Shown here: piece after piece, positions 1-9,092 of the stretch
Layout: every line of letters begins with the position of its first letter
Numbering within the stretch: position 1 is the stretch's first letter
Origin: Maribellus sp. YY47
Lineage (GTDB): Bacteria > Bacteroidota > Bacteroidia > Bacteroidales > Prolixibacteraceae
NCBI RefSeq assembly: GCF_023111095.1
Contig: NZ_JALGYW010000010.1
Coordinates: 1-64,000 of the forward strand
Direction of reading: 5' to 3'
Length of the DNA: 64,000 nucleotides
Notes under the pieces: model-generated
Databases searched by the model: none
What the model was told of the DNA's origin: nothing
What the model saw: only the letters and a program-made list of their open reading frames with translations
Translations under genes and position numbers: made by a program

Positions 1-36
1 AAACAAGATACCATTAAAATTAAAAGCTATAAAAGA

Positions 37-72
37 ACAGACCGTTTCAAAGCTAGCTTTGAAACGGTCTGT
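37..72 (-). terminator. 36-bp perfect palindrome ending the SusCD operon
   Basis: A perfect 36-bp inverted repeat (arms begin ACAGACCG and end CGGTCTGT) lies 82 bases beyond the stop of the last gene of the minus-strand glycan operon. Read on the minus strand it is followed by a broken T tract (TTCTTTTA), so it can act as an intrinsic terminator. The strong symmetry would also stop or protect transcripts arriving from the left. The T tract is weaker than in the other terminators of this window. Confidence 0.6.
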
Positions 73-153
73 GAATCTATTAACTTAGTCCAATAATCTG
101 TAACGCTTATTTAGGACTAGTCAAATAGTTATGCAAAGTCTTGTTTACATAAG

Positions 154-1212
154 TTATTGATTGAAGGTGAAACGAAATGCACGGAAATTATGGCCACCTT
201 CAAAATAGTATTTTATCAGATGCTTTCCGCTGGTTAAGTTGATTGGTATCCCTGGTGTTGGATGCCATACAAAAGAACCCCAACCGTCTGTGTTTGGAAC
301 AGCAACAGTATTCGTAACGTTCACACCATCGACTTCGAGGTGGAAACTTCCAGATCCGGGAACGGCAGTTTGTACTTCTAACAAGTATTCACCTTCGTCT
401 TCTACATTAATAGTGTAAAGTAACCATTCACCGGGGCCAGTCCAGCCAACATTTGCTCCAAATCCTTCCACGTCAACATCATCACTTTGAGTGTCTCCTC
501 CTTGTCTGCGATAATTCCCTCCTTGTCCTGAGCTATCTCCTGAGGCATTATCGTGGAAAGCGTTTTCTGCTCCTCCGAGGTCAAAATCGGCGGCATTGAT
601 AAGACACTGAGCCATAGCCGAAAGGACATGAGGTCCATTAAATGGACGTGTTTTGGGAATATCAATCACAATGATTTTTTCAAAATCACCGATTCTGAAA
701 ATCACATTAGTAACGCCATGTGTAATAGCAGTAATCTCTCCTGCATCAGTAACAGTTGCAATATCTATGTTCTCCGATATCCAGGACGACCCGGGAATAT
801 CATTTGCATCCTCGGGAATAAGGGTTACTAAGATATTCTTAACATCGCCGGGAGACATTTCGATGTAGTATTCACTAAGAGAAACGTCGGTAAGTGGAAT
901 CCTGATTACGGCATCAACCGAAACTTTCGTTTGGATAGTTCCGTTGCTTGCAATTATATTTGTTGTACCTTCTCCAACTGCTTCAACAAGACCATTGTTT
1001 ACCGTTGCAACAGACGGATCTTCACTTTCCCAACTGTATTTGCCTTCAGTGGGACTCACAGTGAGTTGATCCTGGTCGCCAACAAACATAGAGAGAGAGC
1101 TCTTATTAATATAAATGCTTTCTTCCACTCCAGTTCTTTCATAATCGTCACATCCCCAGATGGAGATCAATAAGAATATCCAGGAGCTATATTTTATTAG
1201 ATTATTTGTCAT
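154..1212 (-). CDS. Surface lipoprotein with two Big_2-type Ig-like domains and a C-terminal CBM6-like module
   Basis: 352 residues. The N-terminus is a lipoprotein signal (hydrophobic segment, then Trp-Gly-Cys at about residue 21). Residues about 35-100 and 105-185 are two bacterial Ig-like (Big_2) repeats, seen in repeated patterns such as SVATVNNGLVEAVGEGTTNI and IATVTDAGEITAITHGVTNV. The last ~150 residues look like a family 6 carbohydrate-binding module: GWTGPGEWLLYTINV and the final FRAFRFTF strand are typical. As the last gene after SusC, SusD and a DUF4361 protein, it is probably a surface glycan-binding protein that helps capture the substrate. No catalytic motif is seen. CBM6 ligands include xylan and beta-glucans, but the actual ligand is not readable here. 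Confidence 0.82.
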   Translation of the reverse strand: MTNNLIKYSSWIFLLISIWGCDDYERTGVEESIYINKSSLSMFVGDQDQLTVSPTEGKYSWESEDPSVATVNNGLVEAVGEGTTNIIASNGTIQTKVSVDAVIRIPLTDVSLSEYYIEMSPGDVKNILVTLIPEDANDIPGSSWISENIDIATVTDAGEITAITHGVTNVIFRIGDFEKIIVIDIPKTRPFNGPHVLSAMAQCLINAADFDLGGAENAFHDNASGDSSGQGGNYRRQGGDTQSDDVDVEGFGANVGWTGPGEWLLYTINVEDEGEYLLEVQTAVPGSGSFHLEVDGVNVTNTVAVPNTDGWGSFVWHPTPGIPINLTSGKHLIKYYFEGGHNFRAFRFTFNQ

Positions 1213-1256
1213 TTTTGTATTATTTCGATTTTTTATAAATGGAGTTATAAGAAGCC

Positions 1257-2186
1257 TTAATAATTTTCGTCTTCTTCGTTGAACTCGAGGCGCAATTCTT
1301 CTTTAATATAGTAGGTTACGGTACTAATGCGATAGCGATAATGTAGCAGGAAGGTTTTATATGTTTTAAAACCGTCGTTTTCCACAAAAAAGATATTGGG
1401 AAATTCCGAATCTCCGTCGATTTGTTCGACTTCAATGTTTTTGTACGGTGAAATCGTAACTTTATTATCGTCGCTAATTTCCAGAATAATGGCTTCATTG
1501 TTAAACACGGTAATATCTGATTCATAGGTCTCATTTCCCGCCATAATTCTTACACGGTTTGTGCTGAGTGGCTGGATGATTTTTGTACCGGGCATTTCAA
1601 TTTCAGCTGTTGTTCCTTCTTGCCTTAGTTTACCCCTCATGTTATACATGGTGCTGCCATTCCCCTTGGCCCAGTAGTTCTTTAATTTTACGCTGTATAA
1701 AACGAAGTTTTTCTCCGGATTTATTTCGTAATTGTCAAAAGAATTGACCAATAGGGAAATAAAATAGGTGGTGTCAGGGGATAATCCGTCGGGGCGGATA
1801 CGAAGCGGTAACTTTCCATTAATTTCTCCTTTAGGAATGGTAAACTGATAACTGTCGATATCATATTTATCTTTAGGAAGAGGGCGAGCGTATTTTGATA
1901 CATCAACGTCGAAGTTGGTTTTGTTATAAGCATCAATTAAAGACTCGTCTTCGACCAGGTTCACTACGATATCTTTTTGTGTCGGATTGGTGCCGCCTAA
2001 AGATGCAGCTACAAAACCAGTTGATTCTTCGCCCAGCTTATGGTACTTAATCGCCACATTGTCACTTTCACTTACCAGAGCAAATACATTTTTGTATTGT
2101 TCTTTTTCGAACACTTCATCTTCATTGCAGCTGTATAATCCAAAGATGAAAGCGAAGATTGTCAAGCCAATATAGGTATATTTCAT
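1257..2186 (-). CDS. DUF1735/DUF4361 surface glycan-binding lipoprotein
   Basis: 309 residues with a lipoprotein signal (LYSCNEDE, Cys about residue 20). The N-terminal half follows the DUF1735 pattern (BACON-like adhesin fold) found beside SusD in many Bacteroidota loci: VNLVEDESLIDAYN, then a YDIDSYQFTIPKGE strand, then the LPLRI..DGLSPDTTYFISL stretch. The C-terminal half, starting near YWAKGNGSTMYNMRGKL, resembles DUF4361. It sits 26 bases downstream of susD, in the place of a surface glycan-binding protein, and probably presents oligosaccharide to the SusCD complex. There is no sign of enzymatic activity. Confidence 0.8.
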   Translation of the reverse strand: MKYTYIGLTIFAFIFGLYSCNEDEVFEKEQYKNVFALVSESDNVAIKYHKLGEESTGFVAASLGGTNPTQKDIVVNLVEDESLIDAYNKTNFDVDVSKYARPLPKDKYDIDSYQFTIPKGEINGKLPLRIRPDGLSPDTTYFISLLVNSFDNYEINPEKNFVLYSVKLKNYWAKGNGSTMYNMRGKLRQEGTTAEIEMPGTKIIQPLSTNRVRIMAGNETYESDITVFNNEAIILEISDDNKVTISPYKNIEVEQIDGDSEFPNIFFVENDGFKTYKTFLLHYRYRISTVTYYIKEELRLEFNEEDENY

Positions 2187-2212
2187 GTTCTTTTATTTTA
2201 TTGATTTGTTAA

Positions 2213-4324
2213 CTATTGCTCCCATCCGGGATTTTGAGACAATGATGGAATAATTCTAACCTCGTTGAGGGGTATGGGTAGCAAAGTCAGCCTTTTGTTG
2301 ACGATACGAGCTCCTATTCGGGAGGTGTTGGGTATTACTTTATTGTAATATACATCTTTACTGCCTTCCACGTTCATCCCTTTAATTGGTTCACTCTCCG
2401 TTTCTTCGTAGATGCCCCAGCGCCTCACATCGTAATAACGACGATTTTCGAATAAGAATTCCACCATTCTTTCTTTTTCAATAAGATTTTGAATGGTTTG
2501 TGCATCTTCAGTTCCGGTTATACCGGGCAAGCCAGCCCGATAACGAATCGGGTTAAACGCGTTTTTAATTTCCTCCGGATCTCTTTGAAAGGTTTGCGAT
2601 TGATCGCCGGTTTCAATCGTATAACTGCTAGTCAGGTTGTTCAATGCTTCTGCATACGACAACAATATTTCAGAGTAACGGATAATCGGGAAGGCTTTAT
2701 CCATTCTTCTGGCATTAGTGCCCCCCCATGAATCAGATGGGTGGATGAATTTTTTGATAACATAACCTGTAATCGGGAAGTCGTTCGGGCTGCTAACACC
2801 TCCTTTTCCGTTAGGAGAGTCATAGTAATAAGCAATGGTCTGGTTGTAGTACCCCGACGATGTTGATGATGTCATTGGCCAATAGCATTCACTAAAACCA
2901 ACTGATGCATAGAAACGCATTTCACGATTTACATACATATTACTTACTCCTGCGTTCAGTCTGTATCCCGAAAATGTTTGCACACCGCTGGAAAATCCGC
3001 TTTCAGAGTAAGGATATTCTGTACTGGAGTTGCTGATAGAACGGCCATCGATCATCGAATATGCATCTACAACCTTTTGGGTTACACACAATCCGTTCCA
3101 CCCACTTAATTTTTGAGGAAATGACATTTGTGTATTTGATACCGTAGCTCCACTTTTTCTTCCCCAAACGTATTCTGGATTAGTGGCAATAACAGACTCT
3201 CCGGTAAACATTTCGGAATACGATCTAAGAGGATCGATTCCGGCAGCACCCTCAGGCCAGGTTTTGTAATAATTGGGATCGCTGGTAACACCTTCCGGTA
3301 GCGGAGGAGTATCAGCATCTGCTTCAACAGTATGTAAACGATACATTATTCCTCCTGCAGATTCCAGATCCATTACTCTTTTTGCAGCAGCAGCAGCAAC
3401 CGCCCAGCGTTTTTCATCATAAGATTGGGATATATAGTCTGCTCCATCAGATTCTCGTTTCCAACCACCAAAAACCGAACGGGCAACGTCACCTCCATTG
3501 TAGAGCGGACTGGCATGGATTAATCTTAAACGTGCTACCAAACCGTATGCTGCTCCTTTCGTCGGACGGCCAAAATCCATAATAGCAGTTGATGCCGGTA
3601 AAAAATCGGCAGCGGTTTCCAGTTCGCTACAAATGTATTCCATCGCTTCGTCGTATGTGCTTCTTTCGCGGTCGTAATAGGAAAGAGGTTCATTTGATTC
3701 AACAATTTCATCTTCCAGTAAAATAGGTGGTCCAAAATCAACGATAATGTTGTAATAGGCGTAAGCTCTGATAAAACGGGTAGTTCCAAGGATCTCGAAG
3801 CGTTCTTTCGTTGTCATATCCTTTGCTTCGTCTATTCTGGCAAAAATTGTGTTACATTTTCTGATGATTTTATAATAGGTATCCCAGGTGTTAAAAGAGT
3901 ACATGCTTCCAGCAGTAATCTCTCCTAAAACAAATCGCATCCCGTTATAGCTATATCGAGTGAGAAAACCTGTAAAGGCTTCATCGGTGGCCAGTGGCCC
4001 GGGAGTATGGTTGCCGTTAAACAAATTACCTTCATCGGGAAACAATGCTGAAGTGGCCCACATGTAGGCTTCAACATATCTGGTTTGCGCAAATATAGAA
4101 TCCAGCTTTAGTTCATCGCTAAAGTAGTTATCGATACTGAGGAAATCACTGCAGGATGTGATCGAGAAGAAAAGAATGAGAAAAATACCGGGTAAAGAAT
4201 ACCTTGAGATTTTTCTTCTTTTCAAATGACAATTATCTCCCTTTTCTGCAGATTCCGGTTTTTGGTGAGACACATTGAACTTTGTTCCGGTCTCCATATT
4301 ATTTATTCTAAATAAGTTATTCAT
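2213..4324 (-). CDS. susD: SusD/RagB-family nutrient-binding outer membrane lipoprotein
   Basis: 703 residues, at the long end for SusD proteins. SusD caps the SusC barrel and binds glycan at the cell surface. Family marks are the CSDFLSIDNYFSD start of the mature protein, TPR-like helices (ILGTTRFIRAYAYYNIIVDFG), and the C-terminal KAFPIIRYSEILLSYAEALN and EFLFENRRYYDVRRWG motifs. The lipobox Cys is residue 58 from the ATG used here, so the signal peptide would have a very long hydrophilic lead. An in-frame TTG at 4225 would instead give a normal signal (MKRRKISRYSL...). The true start is therefore uncertain. It lies 43 bases after susC in the same operon. Confidence 0.93.
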   Translation of the reverse strand: MNNLFRINNMETGTKFNVSHQKPESAEKGDNCHLKRRKISRYSLPGIFLILFFSITSCSDFLSIDNYFSDELKLDSIFAQTRYVEAYMWATSALFPDEGNLFNGNHTPGPLATDEAFTGFLTRYSYNGMRFVLGEITAGSMYSFNTWDTYYKIIRKCNTIFARIDEAKDMTTKERFEILGTTRFIRAYAYYNIIVDFGPPILLEDEIVESNEPLSYYDRERSTYDEAMEYICSELETAADFLPASTAIMDFGRPTKGAAYGLVARLRLIHASPLYNGGDVARSVFGGWKRESDGADYISQSYDEKRWAVAAAAAKRVMDLESAGGIMYRLHTVEADADTPPLPEGVTSDPNYYKTWPEGAAGIDPLRSYSEMFTGESVIATNPEYVWGRKSGATVSNTQMSFPQKLSGWNGLCVTQKVVDAYSMIDGRSISNSSTEYPYSESGFSSGVQTFSGYRLNAGVSNMYVNREMRFYASVGFSECYWPMTSSTSSGYYNQTIAYYYDSPNGKGGVSSPNDFPITGYVIKKFIHPSDSWGGTNARRMDKAFPIIRYSEILLSYAEALNNLTSSYTIETGDQSQTFQRDPEEIKNAFNPIRYRAGLPGITGTEDAQTIQNLIEKERMVEFLFENRRYYDVRRWGIYEETESEPIKGMNVEGSKDVYYNKVIPNTSRIGARIVNKRLTLLPIPLNEVRIIPSLSQNPGWEQ

Positions 4325-4367
4325 AGTTGATATCTTGAATTCATTTTTGATGGTAAAAACAACCTTA

Positions 4368-7300
4368 TTAAAGGTTAATGTACATCTGGAATGCGTAAGT
4401 ACTCGGTATCGGATAGACGTTTCCGTTGTAATATGCTTGTTCGGGGTCGAACAATTTTACTTTATCCCATACATAAAGGTTGTTGCCAACAAATTGTAGA
4501 TCAATGGATGAGATATGTAACTTTCTTAGTGCATCACTTTTAAGGCTGTAATTTATCGTTACCTCCTGAAGTCGCAAATAACGTGAATCTCCTTTCCAGA
4601 AATCAGAGAGTTGAGAGTTATTCTCGTTGTATCCATATGTTAAGCGTGGAAAGCGAGCGTTTGGATTTTCTGCCAGCGCCGGATCAATACCGTTTTTTAT
4701 AGCGTATTCCATCGGAATCCATCTGTTTTTTGGATCGGCTGCAATGTCAAGCACGTTTCCGTATACTCCGCTGTAAAATGGAACATATCCGGTTCCGTTG
4801 CCGTTATATCCGACATGGAAGTAATCTGTTTTGCCCGTTCCTTTAAATAATACACCAAACGTTAGGTTTTTGTATCTGAACTCTCCTCCAAAACCATACA
4901 TTAATAAAGGATAACTACTGTATGATAACGGCGTTTTGTCATCTGAGTCAATTTTACCATCTCCGTTGACGTCACGGTATTTTATATCTCCGGGCATCAC
5001 TGTGCCAAATTGTGCCGGACTGTTCTCTACATCGTCCATGTCTTTGAACAAGCCAATAGCATGGTAGCCACGTATTGTTCCATACGGGTAGCCTGAAACT
5101 TCCTGATAAGGGTATTTAGGATTGGCTTCTTCCCAGTTTTCCACATCATTTTTTGAATAGGTAAAGTTACCACGTGCAGTAATACTCATATCCTTGTTGA
5201 TCTCATACGTATAACTGAGGCTACCATCGGCACCGTAACTTTTCATTTTCCCTACGTTTCCATATGGCATCGTCACTAATCCGGCATAACCTGGCACTTG
5301 TACCCTTTGCATGAAAATTCCGTTACGTTGATCATTAAAGATGTCAACAACAAACACAACTTTTTCATCAAAAAGTCGTCCTTCTATACCAAAGTCAGTT
5401 TTTACAGCTTTTTCCCATTCAAGGTTGTCGGCACCCACAGTTGATTCGGTTACTCCTTCTACACTTACTGAACCCCACGGGCTGACATTCGATGTATTTA
5501 CCAGCGTTAAGTATGGGAACCTGCGGGAACTAATTCTGTCATTACCCACTGATCCGTATGATGCTCTGAATTTTAAGAAATTAAGCCAGGGCATGTTGTC
5601 TTTTACGTATTGATAGGTGGTGGGAACCCAACCCAAAGCGATTGACGGAAAGAAACCAAATTGCTTTCCGGGCTGGAAATTTTCGGAACCGGTATATCCA
5701 AAGTTGAAATCTACCATGTAGATGTCCTTGTACCCATAGGTTAAGCGGCTTGATAAACCCTCGTATCTGATTGGAATTGCGCTAAGATTATTCACACCAA
5801 CACTAGCTGTTTTTTCATCACTGAGGTAGAAGTAAAGCAATCCTGAGACGTTATGCTCTCCAAAGTTTTTGTCGTAATTTACCGTACTTTCAAAGTGGTA
5901 TTTTCGGTATTGGTTCGTACTTTTTCCATAATTAACGGTTCCCTGCTGAACTCTTTCTATTGTAATTAATTCCCCTTGCTGAGTCCTGCCTACGGCTTGA
6001 TAAAGTGCTGGTTGTATAGTTCTTTGTTCGTTGAAGTAACTGTTAATATCGTATGCTCCCTGAATTCTGAACTTTAATCCATCCAATAATTTTGACAGAT
6101 CCTGTTTTAATTCCAAAGTAACTTTTCCATTGTATTCCTGGTTGGTCCTTCTTCCCATATTATTAATCATTACAATAGGAGACACTTGCGACTGTCCACT
6201 TGAAGAGGCAGGTAGCTGGCCATTTGAGTAGGTAACCGGAAGTAACAATGGATTAAGTTGAGACTGAGCCTGCCATATATAGTCGGTACTGGCTACACCA
6301 GGATTGTTCTGAACCGATAGAAAACCATCAGTACCAAAATAAAGATTGGTTGTAGGAGATAATTCGAGGTCAATGTTTGCCCGGTATGAGTAGGTACTGT
6401 ATCCTACGTTGTTGGCATAAGGACTGCTTTCATCAAATTTATATGCTGCTGTCTCTTTACTTCCACCCACGCTAAGGAAATAACGGGCAACCTGGGCTCC
6501 ACCACGTGCACTGACGTAATAGCTTTGTTTAAAAGAAATATCTCGTAGTACTTCATCCTGCCACGAAACATCCGGGTAAATATCTGGATCCATTCCTTTT
6601 TGAATAATATTTAACTCAACGTCAGAATAGATCGGAGATTCTCCTCTCACTTCTCTTGCTTCGTTGGCAAGTAAGGCATAATCATAGGCTCTTAAATAGT
6701 TTGGAGTTCTTTTTATTTGAGAGAGCGTACTATTGAATCTTCCGGTTATTTTCAGTTTCCCGGCTTCTCCTCTTTTGGTTGTGATTAGTACAACACCATT
6801 AGCCCCGCGAACACCATAAACGGCAGTTGCTGACGCGTCTTTTAATATCGAAAAACTTTCAATATCCGCCGGGTCAATGGAGTTAATATCTCCTTCTAAA
6901 CCATCAATCAATACAAGAGCACTGGCATTTGCCCCAAATGTTCCGATACCTCTAATCCAGAACTCAGAAATGTTCTTGCCAGGTTCTCCACTGGTTTGCA
7001 TGGAAATAACACCTGCAGCCCTACCTCCTAAAAGGTTAGCAACGGATGCAGTAGGTTGTTGAAGTTCCTTTACATCAATACTGGTAACAGAAGCTACAGT
7101 TGATATTTTTCGTTGACTTCCAAGTCCAACAACCACAACCTCGTCGAGTTCTTGCTCCGATTCGGAGATATTGATTTTTAAATTTGTTTTAGCTTCGGTA
7201 ACAAGGTATTCCACTTTTTTATACCCTATGAACGAGAAAACAATCATGTCTCCCCGTGTTACTTTTAAACTGAATTTTCCATCGCTATCTGAAATTGTTC

Positions 7301-7460
7301 CGATACTGATTTTATCTCTGAGATAAATGGTGACGCCAGGAAGTGGCGCGTCTGTTTCATCGTAAACGGTACCCTGGATGGTAAAATTATCCTTTGTTTG
7401 TGCTGAAAGGATAAAGTTTATGGATAGCAAAATCCATAATAAACATGTTATATGTTTCAT
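4368..7460 (-). CDS. susC: SusC/RagA-family TonB-dependent outer membrane transporter
   Basis: 1030 residues. Signal peptide 1-21 (ending LSAQ). Residues about 28-105 are the CarboxypepD_reg-like domain (GTVYDETDAPLPGVTIYL). The TonB box region and plug follow (LDEVVVVGLGSQRK, then GVISMQTSGEPGKN and GVRGANGVVLITTKRG), and then a large beta-barrel ending in FQMYINL. The C-terminus is a strand with a final hydrophobic residue, as expected for an outer membrane barrel. It imports glycan fragments together with SusD, using TonB energy. It is the second gene of the operon, behind the NHL lipoprotein. Confidence 0.96.
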   Translation of the reverse strand: MKHITCLLWILLSINFILSAQTKDNFTIQGTVYDETDAPLPGVTIYLRDKISIGTISDSDGKFSLKVTRGDMIVFSFIGYKKVEYLVTEAKTNLKINISESEQELDEVVVVGLGSQRKISTVASVTSIDVKELQQPTASVANLLGGRAAGVISMQTSGEPGKNISEFWIRGIGTFGANASALVLIDGLEGDINSIDPADIESFSILKDASATAVYGVRGANGVVLITTKRGEAGKLKITGRFNSTLSQIKRTPNYLRAYDYALLANEAREVRGESPIYSDVELNIIQKGMDPDIYPDVSWQDEVLRDISFKQSYYVSARGGAQVARYFLSVGGSKETAAYKFDESSPYANNVGYSTYSYRANIDLELSPTTNLYFGTDGFLSVQNNPGVASTDYIWQAQSQLNPLLLPVTYSNGQLPASSSGQSQVSPIVMINNMGRRTNQEYNGKVTLELKQDLSKLLDGLKFRIQGAYDINSYFNEQRTIQPALYQAVGRTQQGELITIERVQQGTVNYGKSTNQYRKYHFESTVNYDKNFGEHNVSGLLYFYLSDEKTASVGVNNLSAIPIRYEGLSSRLTYGYKDIYMVDFNFGYTGSENFQPGKQFGFFPSIALGWVPTTYQYVKDNMPWLNFLKFRASYGSVGNDRISSRRFPYLTLVNTSNVSPWGSVSVEGVTESTVGADNLEWEKAVKTDFGIEGRLFDEKVVFVVDIFNDQRNGIFMQRVQVPGYAGLVTMPYGNVGKMKSYGADGSLSYTYEINKDMSITARGNFTYSKNDVENWEEANPKYPYQEVSGYPYGTIRGYHAIGLFKDMDDVENSPAQFGTVMPGDIKYRDVNGDGKIDSDDKTPLSYSSYPLLMYGFGGEFRYKNLTFGVLFKGTGKTDYFHVGYNGNGTGYVPFYSGVYGNVLDIAADPKNRWIPMEYAIKNGIDPALAENPNARFPRLTYGYNENNSQLSDFWKGDSRYLRLQEVTINYSLKSDALRKLHISSIDLQFVGNNLYVWDKVKLFDPEQAYYNGNVYPIPSTYAFQMYINL

Positions 7461-7543
7461 TTACTTTAATTTAATTTTGGTTATTTGTCGGGCTTTAAAT
7501 GAAGCAGTTCAGAATGCCTTTCTTCATTATGCGGCCCCGAGCT

Positions 7544-8869
7544 TTAGTTGATTGAGAGTTTTCGAACACGGCTGTTTCCATAATCAGCAACGTAAACCGA
7601 CCCATCTTTACTAATGCCAATGCCTCTTGGCCCGTTGAATAGTGCATCTTCTTTGGTTCCGTCTTTCCATCCGGAAACACCAGGCATACCTAAAACGGTT
7701 TCGACTAAATCATCGGGAGTGATTCTTCTGATCACATGATTGCTACAATCTGCTACATACATGTTCCCGTCGGCATCACAGAAAATTTGCGCCGGATCTT
7801 TAAATTGAGATACAGCTATTGGGCCGTCCCGGTGTCCGCCACTGGTTGAACCACTCAGCTTTGTGAATGAATTTTCAGGATCAGTTACATCAATGCTGCA
7901 GATACTGTTTGCATTCCCTAATGCATTACTCCAGAAAGACATGTATAGGATGTTCGGTTTCGTAGGATTGAATGTTAATCCGTAACTGTCACCTATATCT
8001 GTTTTATAAATTACTTCTGCGTCATAGGTTTTGGGGTTAATTCTTACTATTTCTCCGTAATAATAACGTGTATAAATGTACCCGTCTTCCGGATTTACTA
8101 CCATTGAGTGTTTCCACCCGTTTTCAGGCATATTATTTTTGTCGGCAAATTTCATTTCCCTGAAACGTGGTGCCCAAAATTCTTTCGGATCAAGTGTGTA
8201 AAACGATCCAATCGTTGTTTCCGTAGCAAAAGTTATAATTCCGGTTTCGGGGGCGACACAGGGAACGTTTGCAACAACGCCTTTAGCGATCGTTACCAAC
8301 TCGTTCGCTTCTTCGTCAATTCGCGCGATAGCATACGTCGATCGGTCTTCATTCCAAACGATAACAAAAATGTTATCTTCATTATCGGTACAAAGATAAC
8401 GGGGTTTTAAGATCGCAGTACTTAAGTCTCCATCCTCGTAATCATAGCCGTTTCCATTTCCGGCAATAGTTGTAACAGTTACCGAAGTTTCATAAATGAA
8501 TTTGTGATCATACGAAAGAGAATCGTTTCCTACAGCAATCGAAATGGTACAGGTGTCACCGGGTAAACGTGGTGCCTGTACGTATACATCCGTACCAGTT
8601 GCACCGATTACAGCGGCCTGTTTGTTGTTAAAGTACACCCGAATGCTTTCAGGATCGGTTCCGAAATTTTCTCCGGTTAGAATTACTTTTTCCTGATATT
8701 TTCCAGAATCAGGATAGAAAGTATTTAGAACAACAGGTTTTGTTGGATCATAGGGTTTGCCTCCCTCGATTCCATCATCCTTGTCGTTACATGAAAATAA
8801 GAAAATTAATGATACGCATACTGGCACAAAAAGTCCTCGTATGGTACTCACAAGAAGTGGTCTTTTCAT
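7544..8869 (-). CDS. IPT/TIG and NHL-repeat lipoprotein of the glycan-uptake operon
   Basis: 441 residues from the ATG at 8869. A longer in-frame extension to 8941 lacks a signal peptide at its start, so the shorter form is preferred. Lipoprotein signal MKRPLLVS...LFSC. Residues about 40-125 form an IPT/TIG Ig-like domain (NTFYPDSGKYQEKVILTGEN). The rest is a six-bladed NHL propeller, with blades such as FCDADGNMYVADCSNHVIRR and GPRGIGISKDGSVYVADYGN. It is the first gene of the minus-strand operon, divergent from the HTCS regulator. Such proteins are common accessory surface proteins of PULs; a glycan-binding role is inferred. Confidence 0.85.
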   Translation of the reverse strand: MKRPLLVSTIRGLFVPVCVSLIFLFSCNDKDDGIEGGKPYDPTKPVVLNTFYPDSGKYQEKVILTGENFGTDPESIRVYFNNKQAAVIGATGTDVYVQAPRLPGDTCTISIAVGNDSLSYDHKFIYETSVTVTTIAGNGNGYDYEDGDLSTAILKPRYLCTDNEDNIFVIVWNEDRSTYAIARIDEEANELVTIAKGVVANVPCVAPETGIITFATETTIGSFYTLDPKEFWAPRFREMKFADKNNMPENGWKHSMVVNPEDGYIYTRYYYGEIVRINPKTYDAEVIYKTDIGDSYGLTFNPTKPNILYMSFWSNALGNANSICSIDVTDPENSFTKLSGSTSGGHRDGPIAVSQFKDPAQIFCDADGNMYVADCSNHVIRRITPDDLVETVLGMPGVSGWKDGTKEDALFNGPRGIGISKDGSVYVADYGNSRVRKLSIN

Positions 8870-8984
8870 AAATTTTAATTTGATAGGTTTATCGGTCTCA
8901 AAAATAAAAGTGGACTGTTGTTGGGGGAGCTGTAATATCATCCAAATATTTATAAGTACTGACCACTTTCTTGTCTATTTGCAA

Positions 8985-9039
8985 ATTCTGTTCATTTTAT
9001 TATATATTCTGTTCATGTTAAATAAGACAGGATGAACAG
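8985..9039. promoter_or_regulatory. Candidate HTCS operator: two direct repeats 21 bp apart plus one inverted copy
   Basis: ATTCTGTTCAT occurs at 8985-8995 and again at 9006-9016, so the copies are spaced exactly 21 bp. The core CTGTTCAT is present once more in the opposite orientation at 9032-9039. The repeats lie in the 223-bp divergent region between the HTCS gene and the first gene of the SusCD operon. AraC-type DNA-binding domains such as that of the HTCS bind direct repeats about two helical turns apart, so this is the natural binding site for the adjacent regulator. No convincing TAnnTTTG box was found in this interval. Confidence 0.5.
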
Positions 9040-9092
9040 GACTTAAAGTCGTTTAATTTTCTTATTTTGGGGCGACTAAACTAACGCCTATT

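Noticed and set aside
3386-3404. GCAGCAGCAGC-type triplet run in susD
   Set aside because: It encodes an Ala-rich helix (AVAAAAAK) in a TPR-like part of SusD and is not a regulatory repeat.
8870-8941. N-terminal extension of the NHL lipoprotein
   Set aside because: The signal peptide starts at the ATG at 8869; the extension would place 24 hydrophilic residues in front of it.
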